From Narthecium ossifragum (Eukaryota > Streptophyta > Magnoliopsida > Dioscoreales > Nartheciaceae): DNA of 64,000 nucleotides. Numbering within the stretch: position 1 is the stretch's first letter; each line of letters begins with the position of its first letter. The stretch covers positions 2,750,606 through 2,814,605 of the forward strand of contig OY986973.1 in the NCBI GenBank assembly GCA_963920575.1, read 5' to 3'. A model generated the notes under the pieces. It was not told the origin of the DNA, did not search any database, and was given only the letters and a program-made list of their open reading frames with translations. Position numbers and translations under genes: made by a program. This document shows, one piece after another, positions 15,121 to 27,954 of this stretch.

Positions 15121-17044
15121 TTATTTCAGAGCTGAGCTCAGCTTCTGCACAAGCTCCTTGGCTGTCATGGAGAATCCCCCATCAAACTGCAGAAACAAAG
15201 TAGAGATCTTAACATTAGTTATTTTGGATCAGAAATAAGATTATTAATTTTCATTGTAGGATCTAAGCATAATCTTATTCTCCTTCTCATCTCTTACGGA
15301 TTTATTTCTTTGTTTTTCGTCCATGGACTCCATGATCTATGAATTCTTTGCCGAGTAGTTTATGTTTAGCAACTCGATCATTAAATCATTTCTTCTTCCT
15401 AACACTTACCAATGAAAGACAGAAGACTTGCCATAATGGGTGAATATCTCCTTGAATAATCTATGTGAATAATTCTTCTCAAATTGAAGCAAAACAGCTA
15501 TAAATAGGCGATGACAATGAGACAATTAAGCTAACAACTTGCCTGTGCCATCACATTGATATGGATAGAGGATTCAGCGAAGAACATGGAATCGCAGTTG
15601 GTGATGGAGAGGTGGAGCTTCTCAACCTCGGATAGAACCTTCAGCAGCATTCCTTTCCGGCTTTGGCAGTGGATCTTCAGAAGAACAGTCTTAACAAACA
15701 AGGTTACCTCAATCTCTGGGAATGGCTTCTGAAATGGTAGCTCTTGGGAATTCTCTTTGGAGGATGAGTCGTCATCATCAGTTGGGGTTGGAGATTTTCG
15801 GAAGACAGGAGTGGATTCGATGGTCATTTTCCTAGTCTCTTCTTCCAGAATCTTCGACTTGCTTTCGAGTTGCTTAACATACTTGATTGCATCACCAAGA
15901 ATAGAAGCCTTGTCAATCTGCAAATAGCCATGAAATTTTTATAGTACTTGTACATGAAACAACTACAATTGAAGAAATTAACACATGTAACTGATAAAAT
16001 TGGCAATCCTAGAATTTCATGAAGGTGCTATATAGTGGTCTAGTTGATGCACGGATCATATCTAGAATCATAGTCTCTAAAGATATCTGAGAAGATTGCA
16101 GACTTCTGGATTAATAAATTGTAATAACGAATCGATGATAATTTTCTCGAATCGATATTGCAGTTAATTTGTTGTCATAAAATCACTAGAAAGTTCACTA
16201 TGAAAACATATAACATCGCGGAAATTGAGCAATCTCAAGACCTTCTTTAAGCCGGGAATGATGGCTGAAAGTTCTATGAATCTCCGGCTGAGCTTTTCCC
16301 TTCGCTTCCTCTCCGTAATGACATGCTCTTGAACATTAGCTGGCCTAGTAGCTATGTTGGCTGCCTTTGGTCCCCCGCCGGCCATGACTTCAAAGCTCCT
16401 CTTCAAATTGGCCGGAGGAACTAAAACCCCGATATCCTCCTTCGGCTTCACAATTCCTCCGGCGATGTTCCTGAACAAGAACGAAGGATATATATAGTAA
16501 GGTTGAGATTCTGCATATGTATCCTTAGCAACGGCGGCTGAGCTGCTGTTATCAGAGAAAGAACTCTGGCGAGGGCCGATCATGTGCCTGCAATGAGCAA
16601 TTTCTAACTTAGGCTTCACAACCCCTCCAGCAATCTCCCCGAAAGAGTGAAGGGGATAAGTAGGTGAGTCCAGAGGCAAGGAGTTGGGAGCTGAGGCCAA
16701 GCTTATATCAGTGGTGCAAGAATTCCCGCTGTTGGTTTTCTGGGCTCTCTTTGTTTTCTTGCTTGATGATTTTGGAGATGCATCCTCCATGGATGAGCCA
16801 TTGAGGTTGTTGTTTGATGTGGTGTTCTTCCCTACTAGATTGAAAGAAGTGCCAGTGGTGCAGCTCTCAGAGGAGAGGGATGGCTGGAGCTGTCCCCCAA
16901 GAACAGCTGCTACCTGTAAATTATGCTGAAATTAAAATCAGTTTCAATTGCAGCAAAATTATATGTAAAGATCGAAAATATTAAGGGGTTCGATCGATAA
17001 GGCCTTACAACATCGGAGAACCAACATGGAGATGAAAGATCCAT
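15121..17044 (-). CDS. bHLH25-like: bHLH transcription factor, bHLH18/19/20/25 subgroup
   Basis: Four exons: 17044-17009 (MDLSSPCWFSDV), 16913-16242, 15917-15543, 15186-15121; 382 aa. The N-terminal MDLSSP.WFS motif and gene structure are typical of this subgroup. The bHLH domain starts near residue 205. It has basic region HVITERKRR with the His209-Glu213-Arg217 set that reads E-box/G-box DNA, then a helix-loop-helix ending KIDKASILGDAIKYVKQL. The C-terminus (about 295-382) resembles the ACT-like fold of plant bHLHs. Members are nuclear regulators of stress, iron and secondary metabolism responses. The last intron joins MAQ to FDGGFS and uses a GC donor (CAG|GCAAGT); the nearby GT donors tested would bring in a stop. 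A motif of the form F..IAGG[VI]VKPK occurs twice (103-114, 159-170), with a degenerate third copy (186-195). Confidence 0.9.
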
Positions 17045-18918
17045 TAATCCTCTTCGATCCTAGAATGAGGCAATGAAACATCTATAGTATGTTAGTGCAT
17101 ATGTTTGTTTTCCCCCTGAAAGAAACGTTTAGCTGCTAAAGATATTTGCTCTTCTTCAGAAAGAGAAGGTTTTCATATAATAAAGATGGCATGAATCATG
17201 TAACTATAGACTATCAGTAACTCCTTAAAAATCTTTAAAAAATTAAGCAGGAAGATCTGTTACAAATAAGAACATGATAATTTTTCCTATGAAAGTTCTG
17301 GTGAAAGCTGATTCAATATTCATACATAAATTTCCAGTTCAAGGTGTGGGGGGGGGGGGGCGGTCATCCATTGAAAAACTTGGACTTCTTCTTATATTCT
17401 CTTATTTTTCCTTAAAATATAAGAATATTTTTAGTGTGGAAAAACCAGGAATCGCAATCATAAATCCAAGGACTACAAGAAAACTTCATGATCTAAATCT
17501 GAACTTTGCAAGGAATCAAAACTCACCTCCCCTTCTTACCTAATAGTGAACAAGACAACAAGTAACACCGCTACTAGTTTCATTGCCTACTTATAAGGCT
17601 CTCTCTCTCTCTCTCTAATAATTCTCCTTCTAGAATATAGACAAACATGAAGAATAGTCCTAATAGTATCGACTTGAATTTAATAAACGACACGAGCATC
17701 ACAATGGGGGTATAAAACTTCCACACTTGATACACGTTATTCTTATACTATATTTTCATAGGCTATTATTAAAGTTTAGTGTTAGCTTTACATCCCTGAA
17801 GTAGGGAAGTAATGTATAGAAAATTGATAAAATCAATGATACCGGTGCGATTGCTTAGTCACAATATCGACATGAACTTATTTTATAGCGAAAATGGTCC
17901 TGGCTTTCCCTTTCATGACTTCATGATTTCCTAGAGGTTTTTTGAAATGCTTGTAGGAGTTTATATCATATTTAGTATATTTTTAGGAGGTTATGTGATA
18001 TTAACCGAGATTAGTATCGTACTTCTCTACAAGCTTCAGTGGCATTTTTCCATGACGCTGATCAGCAGATGAGCTGAATCTATCACACAAAAGTTTCGAA
18101 AGAATTATAGTTTGAAGCATGTGGGGTAAAATAGAATGTGTCATTTGGATGCTTGTTTTTGGGCATATCCGAAAACTTGTAATGCAGTCAAGATTCAAAG
18201 TTTCAGTGTAGTTCTCGGTTTTCTAATAAAAATAAAAATAATCAAGTTTCCAAGAGCACCAAATTATTAGCATGGAAAAGGACGTCAGAAACTTCTAAGA
18301 AGAAAAGACTTGTGGACCTGTGGTTTTAATCATGGAGTTTGTCGTGGGCACTCTTATGATGCATCAATTCATCTCTGCATTTGGAAGTAAGGTGTTCTTC
18401 ATTGCATTCTGGAAGCCTCATGGTTGGAAACTCCATGAGAACTGCAAGAAGTGCTTCTGATGTAGATTAATTGGATATAATTTCTTGAACCCAGTGAGCT
18501 TTTAATTGGATATAATTTCTCTGGATGGCTCAGACCTGGGACACAGCAAGAACACTATTGATATAGGATGGACAGCACAGACTGGGGTTTCAACTTGTAC
18601 TGTTTCTTGTGCCCACTGTAGCCACATCTTTAAGCAAAAACAGGACACATGAGCTGGAGCTTCCAATGTCATGAATGTATCATTTTGATTATGGGCCCAA
18701 ACAAGAATATAATGCATCTCATAAGATGATTTAACATCCATGATAATGAGAAGAAATAAGCTTGAATATGTCTCCATTCTAGTGTCAAACAAAAATCAGC
18801 CCCAGTGCTGCAAATTACAGGGGTAACTTGAAGACGATCTTTGCTTGAGATTACAGATTGCAGAATATTTGTGTCATTGACAAGATTGCCGAAGCGATTG
18901 CTATCAGAAAGATTGAAG
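17045..18918. other. Intergenic: bHLH promoter and WDR5 3' flank
   Basis: AT-rich DNA without a recognisable gene. It holds a 13-base G run at 17348-17360 and a CT simple repeat near 17600-17616. The distal part next to 18918 probably contains the WDR5 3' untranslated region. Confidence 0.5.
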
Positions 18919-21452
<2,534 letters not shown>

Positions 21453-21601
21453 CTCCGGCGACGTCTAGAGGGTTTGGGTTTCCCAAAACTCCAAAACCAG
21501 AGAAAGGTTTTAGCCGAGCTTAATCCCTTGGGTTTTGGCGCAAAAATATAATAAAAGATGTTTCGAGGGATCCCGGCTGTTCAGAAGCCGATATATTCTT
21601 A

Positions 21602-21614
21602 GAGCATCTCCAAC
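21602..21614 (+). repeat. Left terminal inverted repeat of the Harbinger element
   Basis: GAGCATCTCCAAC, preceded by the TTA target duplication. It matches the right end exactly for 13 bases. Confidence 0.93.
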
Positions 21615-21743
21615 CGGGCTGCAAAACTCAAATTTGCAGCCCGGTTCCGCTCCAATCGGGCGGCAAATCCAGCTGCATATATGCAGCTCCTCCCCCAAGA
21701 CTGCATATATGCAGCCGGTGAGTATGAGCTGCATATATGCAGC
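21614..21743. promoter_or_regulatory. Palindrome cluster inside the left end of the Harbinger element
   Basis: A hairpin-forming repeat (CCGGGCTGCAAA paired with TTTGCAGCCCGG, 21614-21644) is followed by three copies of the perfect palindrome CTGCATATATGCAG at 21672-21687 (core), 21701-21714 and 21729-21742. A near copy, CTGCATAAATGCAG, sits near the right end. Repeated subterminal motifs are commonly the binding sites of transposition proteins; that role is inferred here. Confidence 0.6.
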
Positions 21744-22182
21744 AAAGGGATTTTTAACATTTATAATACCTAAATTATCCTTTCTACTCTTCTCATTTAA
21801 TTCTAAATTACTAACATATCTAAAGTACTTTAATTACAATAACTTGTGTAACTTTAAAATTACTGATTTATTTAGAATAAATAATATATCATTGGAAAAC
21901 TCTTGTCGGTCCCTACAAAACAAGACTAATATTGAATACTTTTTAATTATTATTTATCTAATTGTATATAAATTATTTTTTTACTGTTTTTTTTCCATCA
22001 TTGGGTTTTTAAATTATATATTAGTACGTGGGTGTTTAATAAAATTAATTCTAATCGTAATTACATTATCTAAAGTTATTTGTGCAGAATACTAAAATGA
22101 AGACGAATCTTACACACTAAACATTGAGAATTTTAATTTAATATGCATTAAGACGTGAAAACATTGAATATAGATAAAAACG

Positions 22183-23544
22183 TTACATCTCTTCATTGCC
22201 ATGTCGTTCCCATAAATGTTCAATCAGTGCATTCCGAAGTGCAAAATGTGCTTCTTTGTCCTTGATCTTTTTATGTCGATTAAGAAACTGGCGAAATCGT
22301 TCGGATTCACTTGCCTCCATCTCATCAGCATGCTGAGTACGTGGCGGAGTAGAAATGACATCACTTTCATCTTCATCTCGTTCATCTTCGACAATCATAT
22401 TATGCATTATAACACAAGCAGTCATGATATCATGTAACACACGTTTATCCCAGAAACGTGCTGGACCCTTAACAATGGCAAATCTTGATTGAAGAACTCC
22501 GAATGCCCGCTCCACATCTTTCCGGCATGCTTCTTGCATCATTGCGAAATATTGTTTTTTTTTATCTTGTGACTGAGAAATGGTTTGAACAAGTGTCGAC
22601 CATTTCGGGTATATGCCATCGGCTAAATAATAACCAATGTCATAATTTTTTCCTTGAATTGTGTAATGAGCAGGAGGGGTAATACCTTCTGTTAAGTTGG
22701 CGAACAAATGAGACGACTGTAGTACATTAATATCATTGTTTGAGCCTGGTAAGCAGAAGTATGCATGACATATCCATAAGTCATATGATGCTACTGCCTC
22801 AAGAATAATAGTTGGCCCTCCATGACGCCCTGAATATTGCCCTGCCCATGCTGTTGGGCAATTCTTCCATTGCCAATGCATGCAATCTAGACTTCCCAAC
22901 ATTCCTGGAAACCCTCGTTCTTCGCCTTTCTGTAACAATCTTGCAACATCATTTGCATTGGGATACCTCAAATATTCATCTTTGTACACCTCTACAATTG
23001 CCCTGCAAAATCTCTTCAAACATTGGATTACAGTTGACTCACCAATCCGAATATATTCGTCGGTACTATCAGCTGATGTTCCATATGCCAACATACGAAA
23101 TGCTGTTGTAATTTTTTGTAAAGCAGATAATCCAAGCTTACCAATACCATCTTTCTTTTGAACGAAGAAGTTGTCGTGCTCTTGTACTGCAGTGACAATA
23201 CGGAGGAATAGATTCCTTCGCATTCGAAACCTTCTACGAAATAGATTATCCCCATATGTGGGGTTATCAGAGAAGTAATCATTCCATAGCCTTGTATTAC
23301 CTTCGACCCTCCCGCGGTTGATCACCACATGACCAGGTACTGAACCTCTGCGTCTTGGTTGCTCATCATCTTCAAGTTGATAAGCAATCTTGGCCTTGTT
23401 GGAGGTATAAATATGAGCCAAGATTTCATCCTCTTTCGCCCACTCAGTTGTATCTTCCTCCCACTCTTGAAAATATTGAGAAAATAATTCATCATCAGAA
23501 GAGGATGAAGATGGTAAATGTGATGACCCAGCTCCATAATTCAT
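22183..23544 (-). CDS. PIF/Harbinger DDE transposase (HARBI1-like nuclease)
   Basis: Single uninterrupted exon, 453 aa, ATG at 23544. An acidic Ser-rich start is followed by the DUF8-like N-terminal region (RLWNDYFSDNPTYGDNLFRRRFRM), a helix-turn-helix-like stretch (about 137-185, STDEYIRIGESTVIQCLKRF) and the DDE_Tnp_4 nuclease domain. Candidate catalytic acids are Asp220 in GSLDCMHWQWKNCP, Asp271 in PGSNNDINVLQ and/or Asp309 in YYLADGIYP, and Glu345 in DVERAFGVLQSRF. The HNMIVEDE motif near the C-terminus is also typical. The enzyme cuts and joins the element ends and works with ORF1 protein, which supplies nuclear import and DNA binding. Family length is 400-450 aa, so it looks full length. 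It is transcribed toward, and on the same strand as, WDR5. Confidence 0.94.
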   Translation of the reverse strand: MNYGAGSSHLPSSSSSDDELFSQYFQEWEEDTTEWAKEDEILAHIYTSNKAKIAYQLEDDEQPRRRGSVPGHVVINRGRVEGNTRLWNDYFSDNPTYGDNLFRRRFRMRRNLFLRIVTAVQEHDNFFVQKKDGIGKLGLSALQKITTAFRMLAYGTSADSTDEYIRIGESTVIQCLKRFCRAIVEVYKDEYLRYPNANDVARLLQKGEERGFPGMLGSLDCMHWQWKNCPTAWAGQYSGRHGGPTIILEAVASYDLWICHAYFCLPGSNNDINVLQSSHLFANLTEGITPPAHYTIQGKNYDIGYYLADGIYPKWSTLVQTISQSQDKKKQYFAMMQEACRKDVERAFGVLQSRFAIVKGPARFWDKRVLHDIMTACVIMHNMIVEDERDEDESDVISTPPRTQHADEMEASESERFRQFLNRHKKIKDKEAHFALRNALIEHLWERHGNEEM

Positions 23545-23647
23545 TTTTGGAGAGAGGGAGAGAGAGAACTTAGGTAGCGGCAGATCTTGATTTCACTCAA
23601 GTGCAAACTGTTGCTTTTATAGAAATATGAGATAGCTACCGATACAA

Positions 23648-24143
23648 ACATTGGATTCTTATCTTCAAAATCTTATCAACATATCTCTTCTATCATCAAT
23701 CAAATCCTATCAGGAAATCAGAGGCTTTGTCCTTATCCGCAACATTGGATTCTTATCTTCAAAATCTTATCAACATATCTCTTCTATCATCAATCAAATC
23801 CTATCAGGAAATCAGAGGCTTTGTCCTTATCCGCAACATTGGATTCTTATCTTCAAAATCTTATCAACATATCTCTTCTATCATCAATCAAATCCTATCA
23901 GGAAATCAGAGGTTTTGTCTTTATCCGCAACATTGGATTCTTATCTTCAAAATCTTATCAACATATCTCTTCTATCATCAATCAAATCCTATCAGGAAAT
24001 CAGAGGCTTTGTCTTTATCCGCAACATTGGATTCTTATCTTCAAAATCCTATCCACCTATCTCTTCTATCATCAATCAAATCTTATCAGGAAATCAGAGG
24101 CTTTGTCTTTACCAGGAACACTAGATTCTTATCTTCAAAATCG
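23648..24143. repeat. Five tandem 94-bp repeats plus a partial sixth, between the two transposon genes
   Basis: Units begin ACATTGGATTCTTATC at 23648, 23742, 23836, 23930 and 24024, and a decayed copy begins at 24118. Copies are nearly identical, differing by single bases. The array lies between the start codons of the divergent transposase (23544) and ORF1 (24218), where a bidirectional promoter must be. The spacing and unit are too regular to be gene sequence; open frames run through it only because the unit lacks stops in several frames. Confidence 0.93.
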
Positions 24144-24217
24144 AATCCTATAAGTATTGCTACATGCTCTTTCAATTGCACACCAACTTTCCCTTCACAT
24201 CTCTTTCATTTTCCTTC

Positions 24218-25431
24218 ATGACTTCTACTCGTGGAAAATCATTCTTACCGAAAGAAGATCAAGCCTTATGTTATGCATGGCTTGAGGTCACTCAAGACCC
24301 AGTTATGGGTGCCAATCAAAAAAAAGACAAGCTGTGGGAAAGAATTTCGACCTTGTTTCACAATACAAGGCCTAGTTCTTGCGAAGGACGTAGAACTCCG
24401 AAATCTCTATCATGCCGCATGCAAATGATTACAAATAAGATTAACAAATTTCGAGGATGTATTCGACAGATAGAGCGCCGTAACCCGAGCGGTGCTTCTG
24501 ACCTCGATATTGTAAGTATTTAAATTATATTTCTAATATTCTTGTATATTATGTTGTATCTTATTACACTTACCATCATTTTTTTTAGCTCAATGATGCG
24601 AAAATGTTGTACCAAGAAGATCCACAGGAGACAAAAGGATTTCAATTTGAACATGTTTGGTCGATTTTGAAGGATGCGGAAAAGTGGGTAGATACATGTG
24701 TCGAGTCTACAATTGCTTCGAAATCACCGAATATTGGTATGTCTGAAGATTTTGATTCTAACTCTCCCACTCGTCGAAAATCTATAGACTTAAATGCAGA
24801 CGACGATGTAATTTACCCTACCACTGCTGATGAACAATCGCCGATCTCTGATCCAAATAGTCGACCTACTCGAAGGAAGAAAGAAAAGGCAAAGAGGAGA
24901 CAAGTAAGTGGTAGAAGTTATGATGTTGAAGCCATCACTCAAGAAAATGAGGAAATCCTGAAGATTTTAAAAAGAGGTCAAGAACAACGAGAAAATGACA
25001 GATCATCTATGCATCAACTTATGATGTTGAAGGCTGAAAATGATAGGAAAAAGTTAGAACTTCGGAGTGCTCAACAAGATAACGAAATCATGTTAATAAA
25101 TTTGGATAGTATCACTGATACTTCGGAACGTGAATATTTTCGGCAGAAAAAACAAGCAATTTTGAATAGAACCATAAGACAACCACAATGTGGAGGATCT
25201 TCAGCACTCGGAGGACTTGAGTACGGAGGAAGTCAGCACAGAGGTACTGGCTACGAAGGTGGTCAGTATGGAGGAGATCAGTATGGAGGAAGCCAATACG
25301 GAGGGAGCCAATATGGAGGAAGTCAGTACGGAGGTAGCCAGTACGGGGGAGCTGGGTATGGAGGAGGTCAGCACGGAGGAAGTGCACGTGGGAGTGGCAG
25401 TGAATTCGGCGATGACCTGTCAGAATATTAG
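24218..25431 (+). CDS. Harbinger ORF1: Myb/trihelix-like DNA-binding protein with Gly-Tyr-rich tail
   Basis: Two exons, 24218-24511 and 24589-25431, GT-AG; 378 aa. The N-terminus (about 10-90) has the tryptophan-spaced Myb/trihelix pattern of plant Harbinger ORF1 and NAM-associated proteins: FLPKEDQALCYAWLEVTQDP, KLWERISTLFH, and RTPKSLSCRMQMITNKINKF. The middle contains a basic stretch (RPTRRKKEKAKRRQ, possible nuclear localisation signal) and a charged helical region. The last 75 residues are a run of YGGSQ-like units. In characterised PIF/Harbinger elements this protein binds the element ends and brings the transposase into the nucleus. It is divergent from the transposase gene and shares the repeat-filled intergenic region. 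The reading frame is intact. Confidence 0.88.
25200..25400 (+). repeat. In-frame 15-bp-based repeat encoding (YGGSQ)n
   Basis: DNA units related to TATGGAGGAAGCCAA recur in the 3' part of the ORF1 gene, giving Gly-Gly-Ser/Asp-Gln-Tyr units. Such runs vary in copy number by replication slippage. The encoded tail is low-complexity, Gly/Tyr/Gln-rich. Confidence 0.85.
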
Positions 25432-25713
25432 TATTTTTTATTTTATGTACTCTTTTTTATTATTAATTGCTGAAATGTAATGTTTTCTGTATTTTAGTTA
25501 ATTATGTAATTTTTTTCTATATTTTCTGTAATTTTGTAATGTTTTTATATATTATAATTAATTATATAATATATTCTATATTTTATGCACTTTTTATTAT
25601 TAATTATCTTGACTAGAAAAGATTAAACAAAGAAGGAATCTTTTTATTTTGAAGGCCTTCGATTGGAGTGCAATGACTGCATTGCTCCAAATATGGAGCA
25701 AACAGTGCCAACG

Positions 25714-25749
25714 CTGGCTGCATAAATGCAGCCAGCGTTGGAGATGCTC
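25714..25749. promoter_or_regulatory. Right subterminal palindrome and right TIR of the Harbinger element
   Basis: A palindrome centred on GGCTGCATAAATGCAGCC at 25716-25733 is followed by the right TIR GTTGGAGATGCTC at 25737-25749 and the TTA duplication. A second small palindrome, GCTCCAAATATGGAGC, is at 25684-25699. Confidence 0.75.
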
Positions 25750-25754
25750 TTAAA

Positions 25755-27081
25755 GCCAAATTGGAGACCTGCTTCTCCCACCCCCCCCCCCCCCCCCCCC
25801 GACACCGCCCCTCCTCTGACACCCTCTTCCTTTCCTTTTATGCCCCGCCCCCTTATTTTCCCTCTCATTCTCCGGGGTTTCTGTTTTCTTTTTCCTTAGT
25901 TTTGTTTTTGTTTAATCAGTTTTCTTTATTCGTTTTTATCAATTTTATTCCTTTTTTTATCAGTTTTATTTTTCTTTCTAGATAAACTTTTTTTTTTGTT
26001 ATATGTTTGTAATCTTTTGTTTATTTTTTAGTTGTAGATTTTAAGAGTAATTATTTGTAAAAATTTAAATAAGCATAAAAATATGAATCAAAATAAAAGG
26101 TATATATATATATATATGAAAATAACAAAAATACTAACAGTTAAAAAATGCATTGTGTTTTCTGAAAAGTCTCAGGAAAGAGTACATATAACAATACACA
26201 AAAATATATAAAAAAAATACAAATTCTAATCAATATTGCCTCCGAATTCGGCTTTTGGTGCGCTTGGTGTTGTACCTATTACTCCGCACCACAAATGATC
26301 ACGTGTCGTATAACGAACGGCCCATTCTTAATTTTTGTACGATGAATGTTACCATCACCACGTTGGAATGGGTGCTACAGGGTAATGAGGATATAAGAAA
26401 ACTTACACGAAGTGATTGCCATCATGAACAATAGCTATTTCTCGACGTTCTTGATTTGGAACTGGAAGAGCACTTAATGGCAAGTGACTAAAACAACTCC
26501 TAACATTCAAACCAAATGAAATTTGAAATTTGAGATTTTTTATAATTTTAAAATTTAAATTTTATGATTTAAAATTTGAAAAATTTACAATTTACAATTT
26601 TTATGATTTAAAATTTGAAAAATTTACAAATTACAATTTTGAAGTTTTTAAGATTTGAAATTTTTACGATTTGATGTTTTAATAAATTAAAATATGAAGA
26701 GGTGTTTTGAAAAGAGTATTTTGGACTTTTTTTCTCCAAAATGGATCAAATACCCGAAACTTCTTATGGCCGGTCTAATTGCCGGATTGGATCTAAACAA
26801 AGGACTCCCGGTCTCTTTCCCCAAGAAATAATAAACAAAACTAATTAAAAAATAAATAAAGCTAATAACAAAAAACAAAACTAAATAGAAATTAAACAAA
26901 ACTGAAAAGAAAAAAAAGAAAACAAAGAAACCCATAAACAAGGGGAGGGAATTTAAACAAAACTGGAAAAAAAAAAAGAAACAATGAACACAAACACTAG
27001 GGGTATGATAGTAAATGCTCAGGGGACAGCGGGAGGGACGGTGTCAGGAGGGGTGGGAGAAGCAATTTGCGCCAAATTGCC
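25755..27081. mobile_element. Long inverted-repeat (foldback or MULE-like) element, unclassified
   Basis: The segment 25755-26000 (CTGCTTCTCCCACCCC, GACACCG, then a T-rich TTTTGTTT tract) is mirrored by 26800-27081 on the opposite strand (GGGGTGGGAGAAGCAATTTG, CGGTGTC, then an A-rich AAACAAAA tract). The arms are diverged and roughly 250 bp long, separated by about 800 bp of AT-rich DNA with no recognised gene. It directly abuts the Harbinger right target site. It includes a 20-C run (25781-25800) and a short TA microsatellite near 26101-26116. Confidence 0.5.
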
Positions 27082-27950
27082 CATCGAGAAAGTACTTCTC
27101 GCCCAACATTCGGCAGTTCTAACGACGACTTCAGTCCGTCTCACACCTTTGACACAAATAGACTACTTGATTCCTAGATTTAAAACTCACGGCATATGAA
27201 TTTTGTTTCAAGGACATGATTGCGAGAAAGATTTAAGATATGATAAAAAGGTATTTTCTTAGTTTTAATACTCTCACATTTGGGGGTTAAGTTTCGATTC
27301 TATCGCTCAAATTTAAATCGTATCAATTTATCTTCTTATTTTTTAAAATATTTAATTTATGCATTGTTCACATATGCCGTTAATTCGATTTAAAGATAAA
27401 CCCACGTGAGGACCGATACTACGTGAGATACCGAATTGAAACTTAACCTGATCTCAAAAAGGACCAAATTGAAACATAACACAAACATTTTAATATCCTC
27501 AAAATTGGGTCAAGCTTCAATTCGTTCCTTTACATGCAAGCGATGTGGGTTTCCGTTGGCTCCAGCTAACCTCATGTGAGATAAGGGCTCAAATTGAATT
27601 GCTTATGAAAATTAGAGGACTAAATTGGCATGAACATGATCCTTAACCAAAACTTTAGTGTGTTCAAATGTATTTAACCCTGCTCTTAAAGTATTATTAG
27701 ATGTCACAACAATTTTCTTAAAAATTGGATGCGTGGTTTATTATCTTCTTCGTAGTCTATGATTTCAATACATACATGTACGGTATTTCTCTACGATGGA
27801 AGCTATAGCTGCTATACTAACCTCCTTTCCTAATTAATTACCTCAAGAAAAGCATTTTATCAACATTTATTAATACAAATGAAATTAGTCGACCAATATC
27901 AAATGGACGCTGATTGGTGTACATGTTGACGTCATATGTGCATTATGTAT
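27082..27950. other. AT-rich intergenic DNA, no gene
   Basis: Contains phrases common in plant repeats (for example stretches like GGACTAAATTGG and CAAATTGAA), suggesting decayed transposon ends, but no boundaries can be set. Confidence 0.4.
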
Positions 27951-27954
27951 GCCC

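Larger units (their letters stand above)
21602..25749. mobile_element. Complete PIF/Harbinger DNA transposon (4.15 kb)
   Basis: The left end GAGCATCTCCAAC at 21602 is the exact reverse complement of GTTGGAGATGCTC ending at 25749. Similarity continues imperfectly inward. Both ends are flanked by TTA (21599-21601 and 25750-25752), the 3-bp target preference of this superfamily. Inside are two divergently transcribed genes with no stop or frameshift: a DDE transposase (minus strand) and a Myb-like ORF1 protein (plus strand), the two proteins that autonomous PIF/Harbinger elements need. The space between them holds an array of 94-bp repeats. Short palindromes cluster just inside each end. Everything required for transposition appears present, so recent arrival and possible activity are inferred. 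Confidence 0.93.

Noticed and set aside
23648..24143. CRISPR-like array
   Set aside because: The copies are directly adjacent 94-bp units without unique spacers, in a plant nuclear transposon.
23651..24221. Three overlapping long open frames on the plus strand through the 94-bp repeats
   Set aside because: They are created by a repeat unit free of stops in several frames, have no domain and lack a consistent start. The repeats lie between two real genes.
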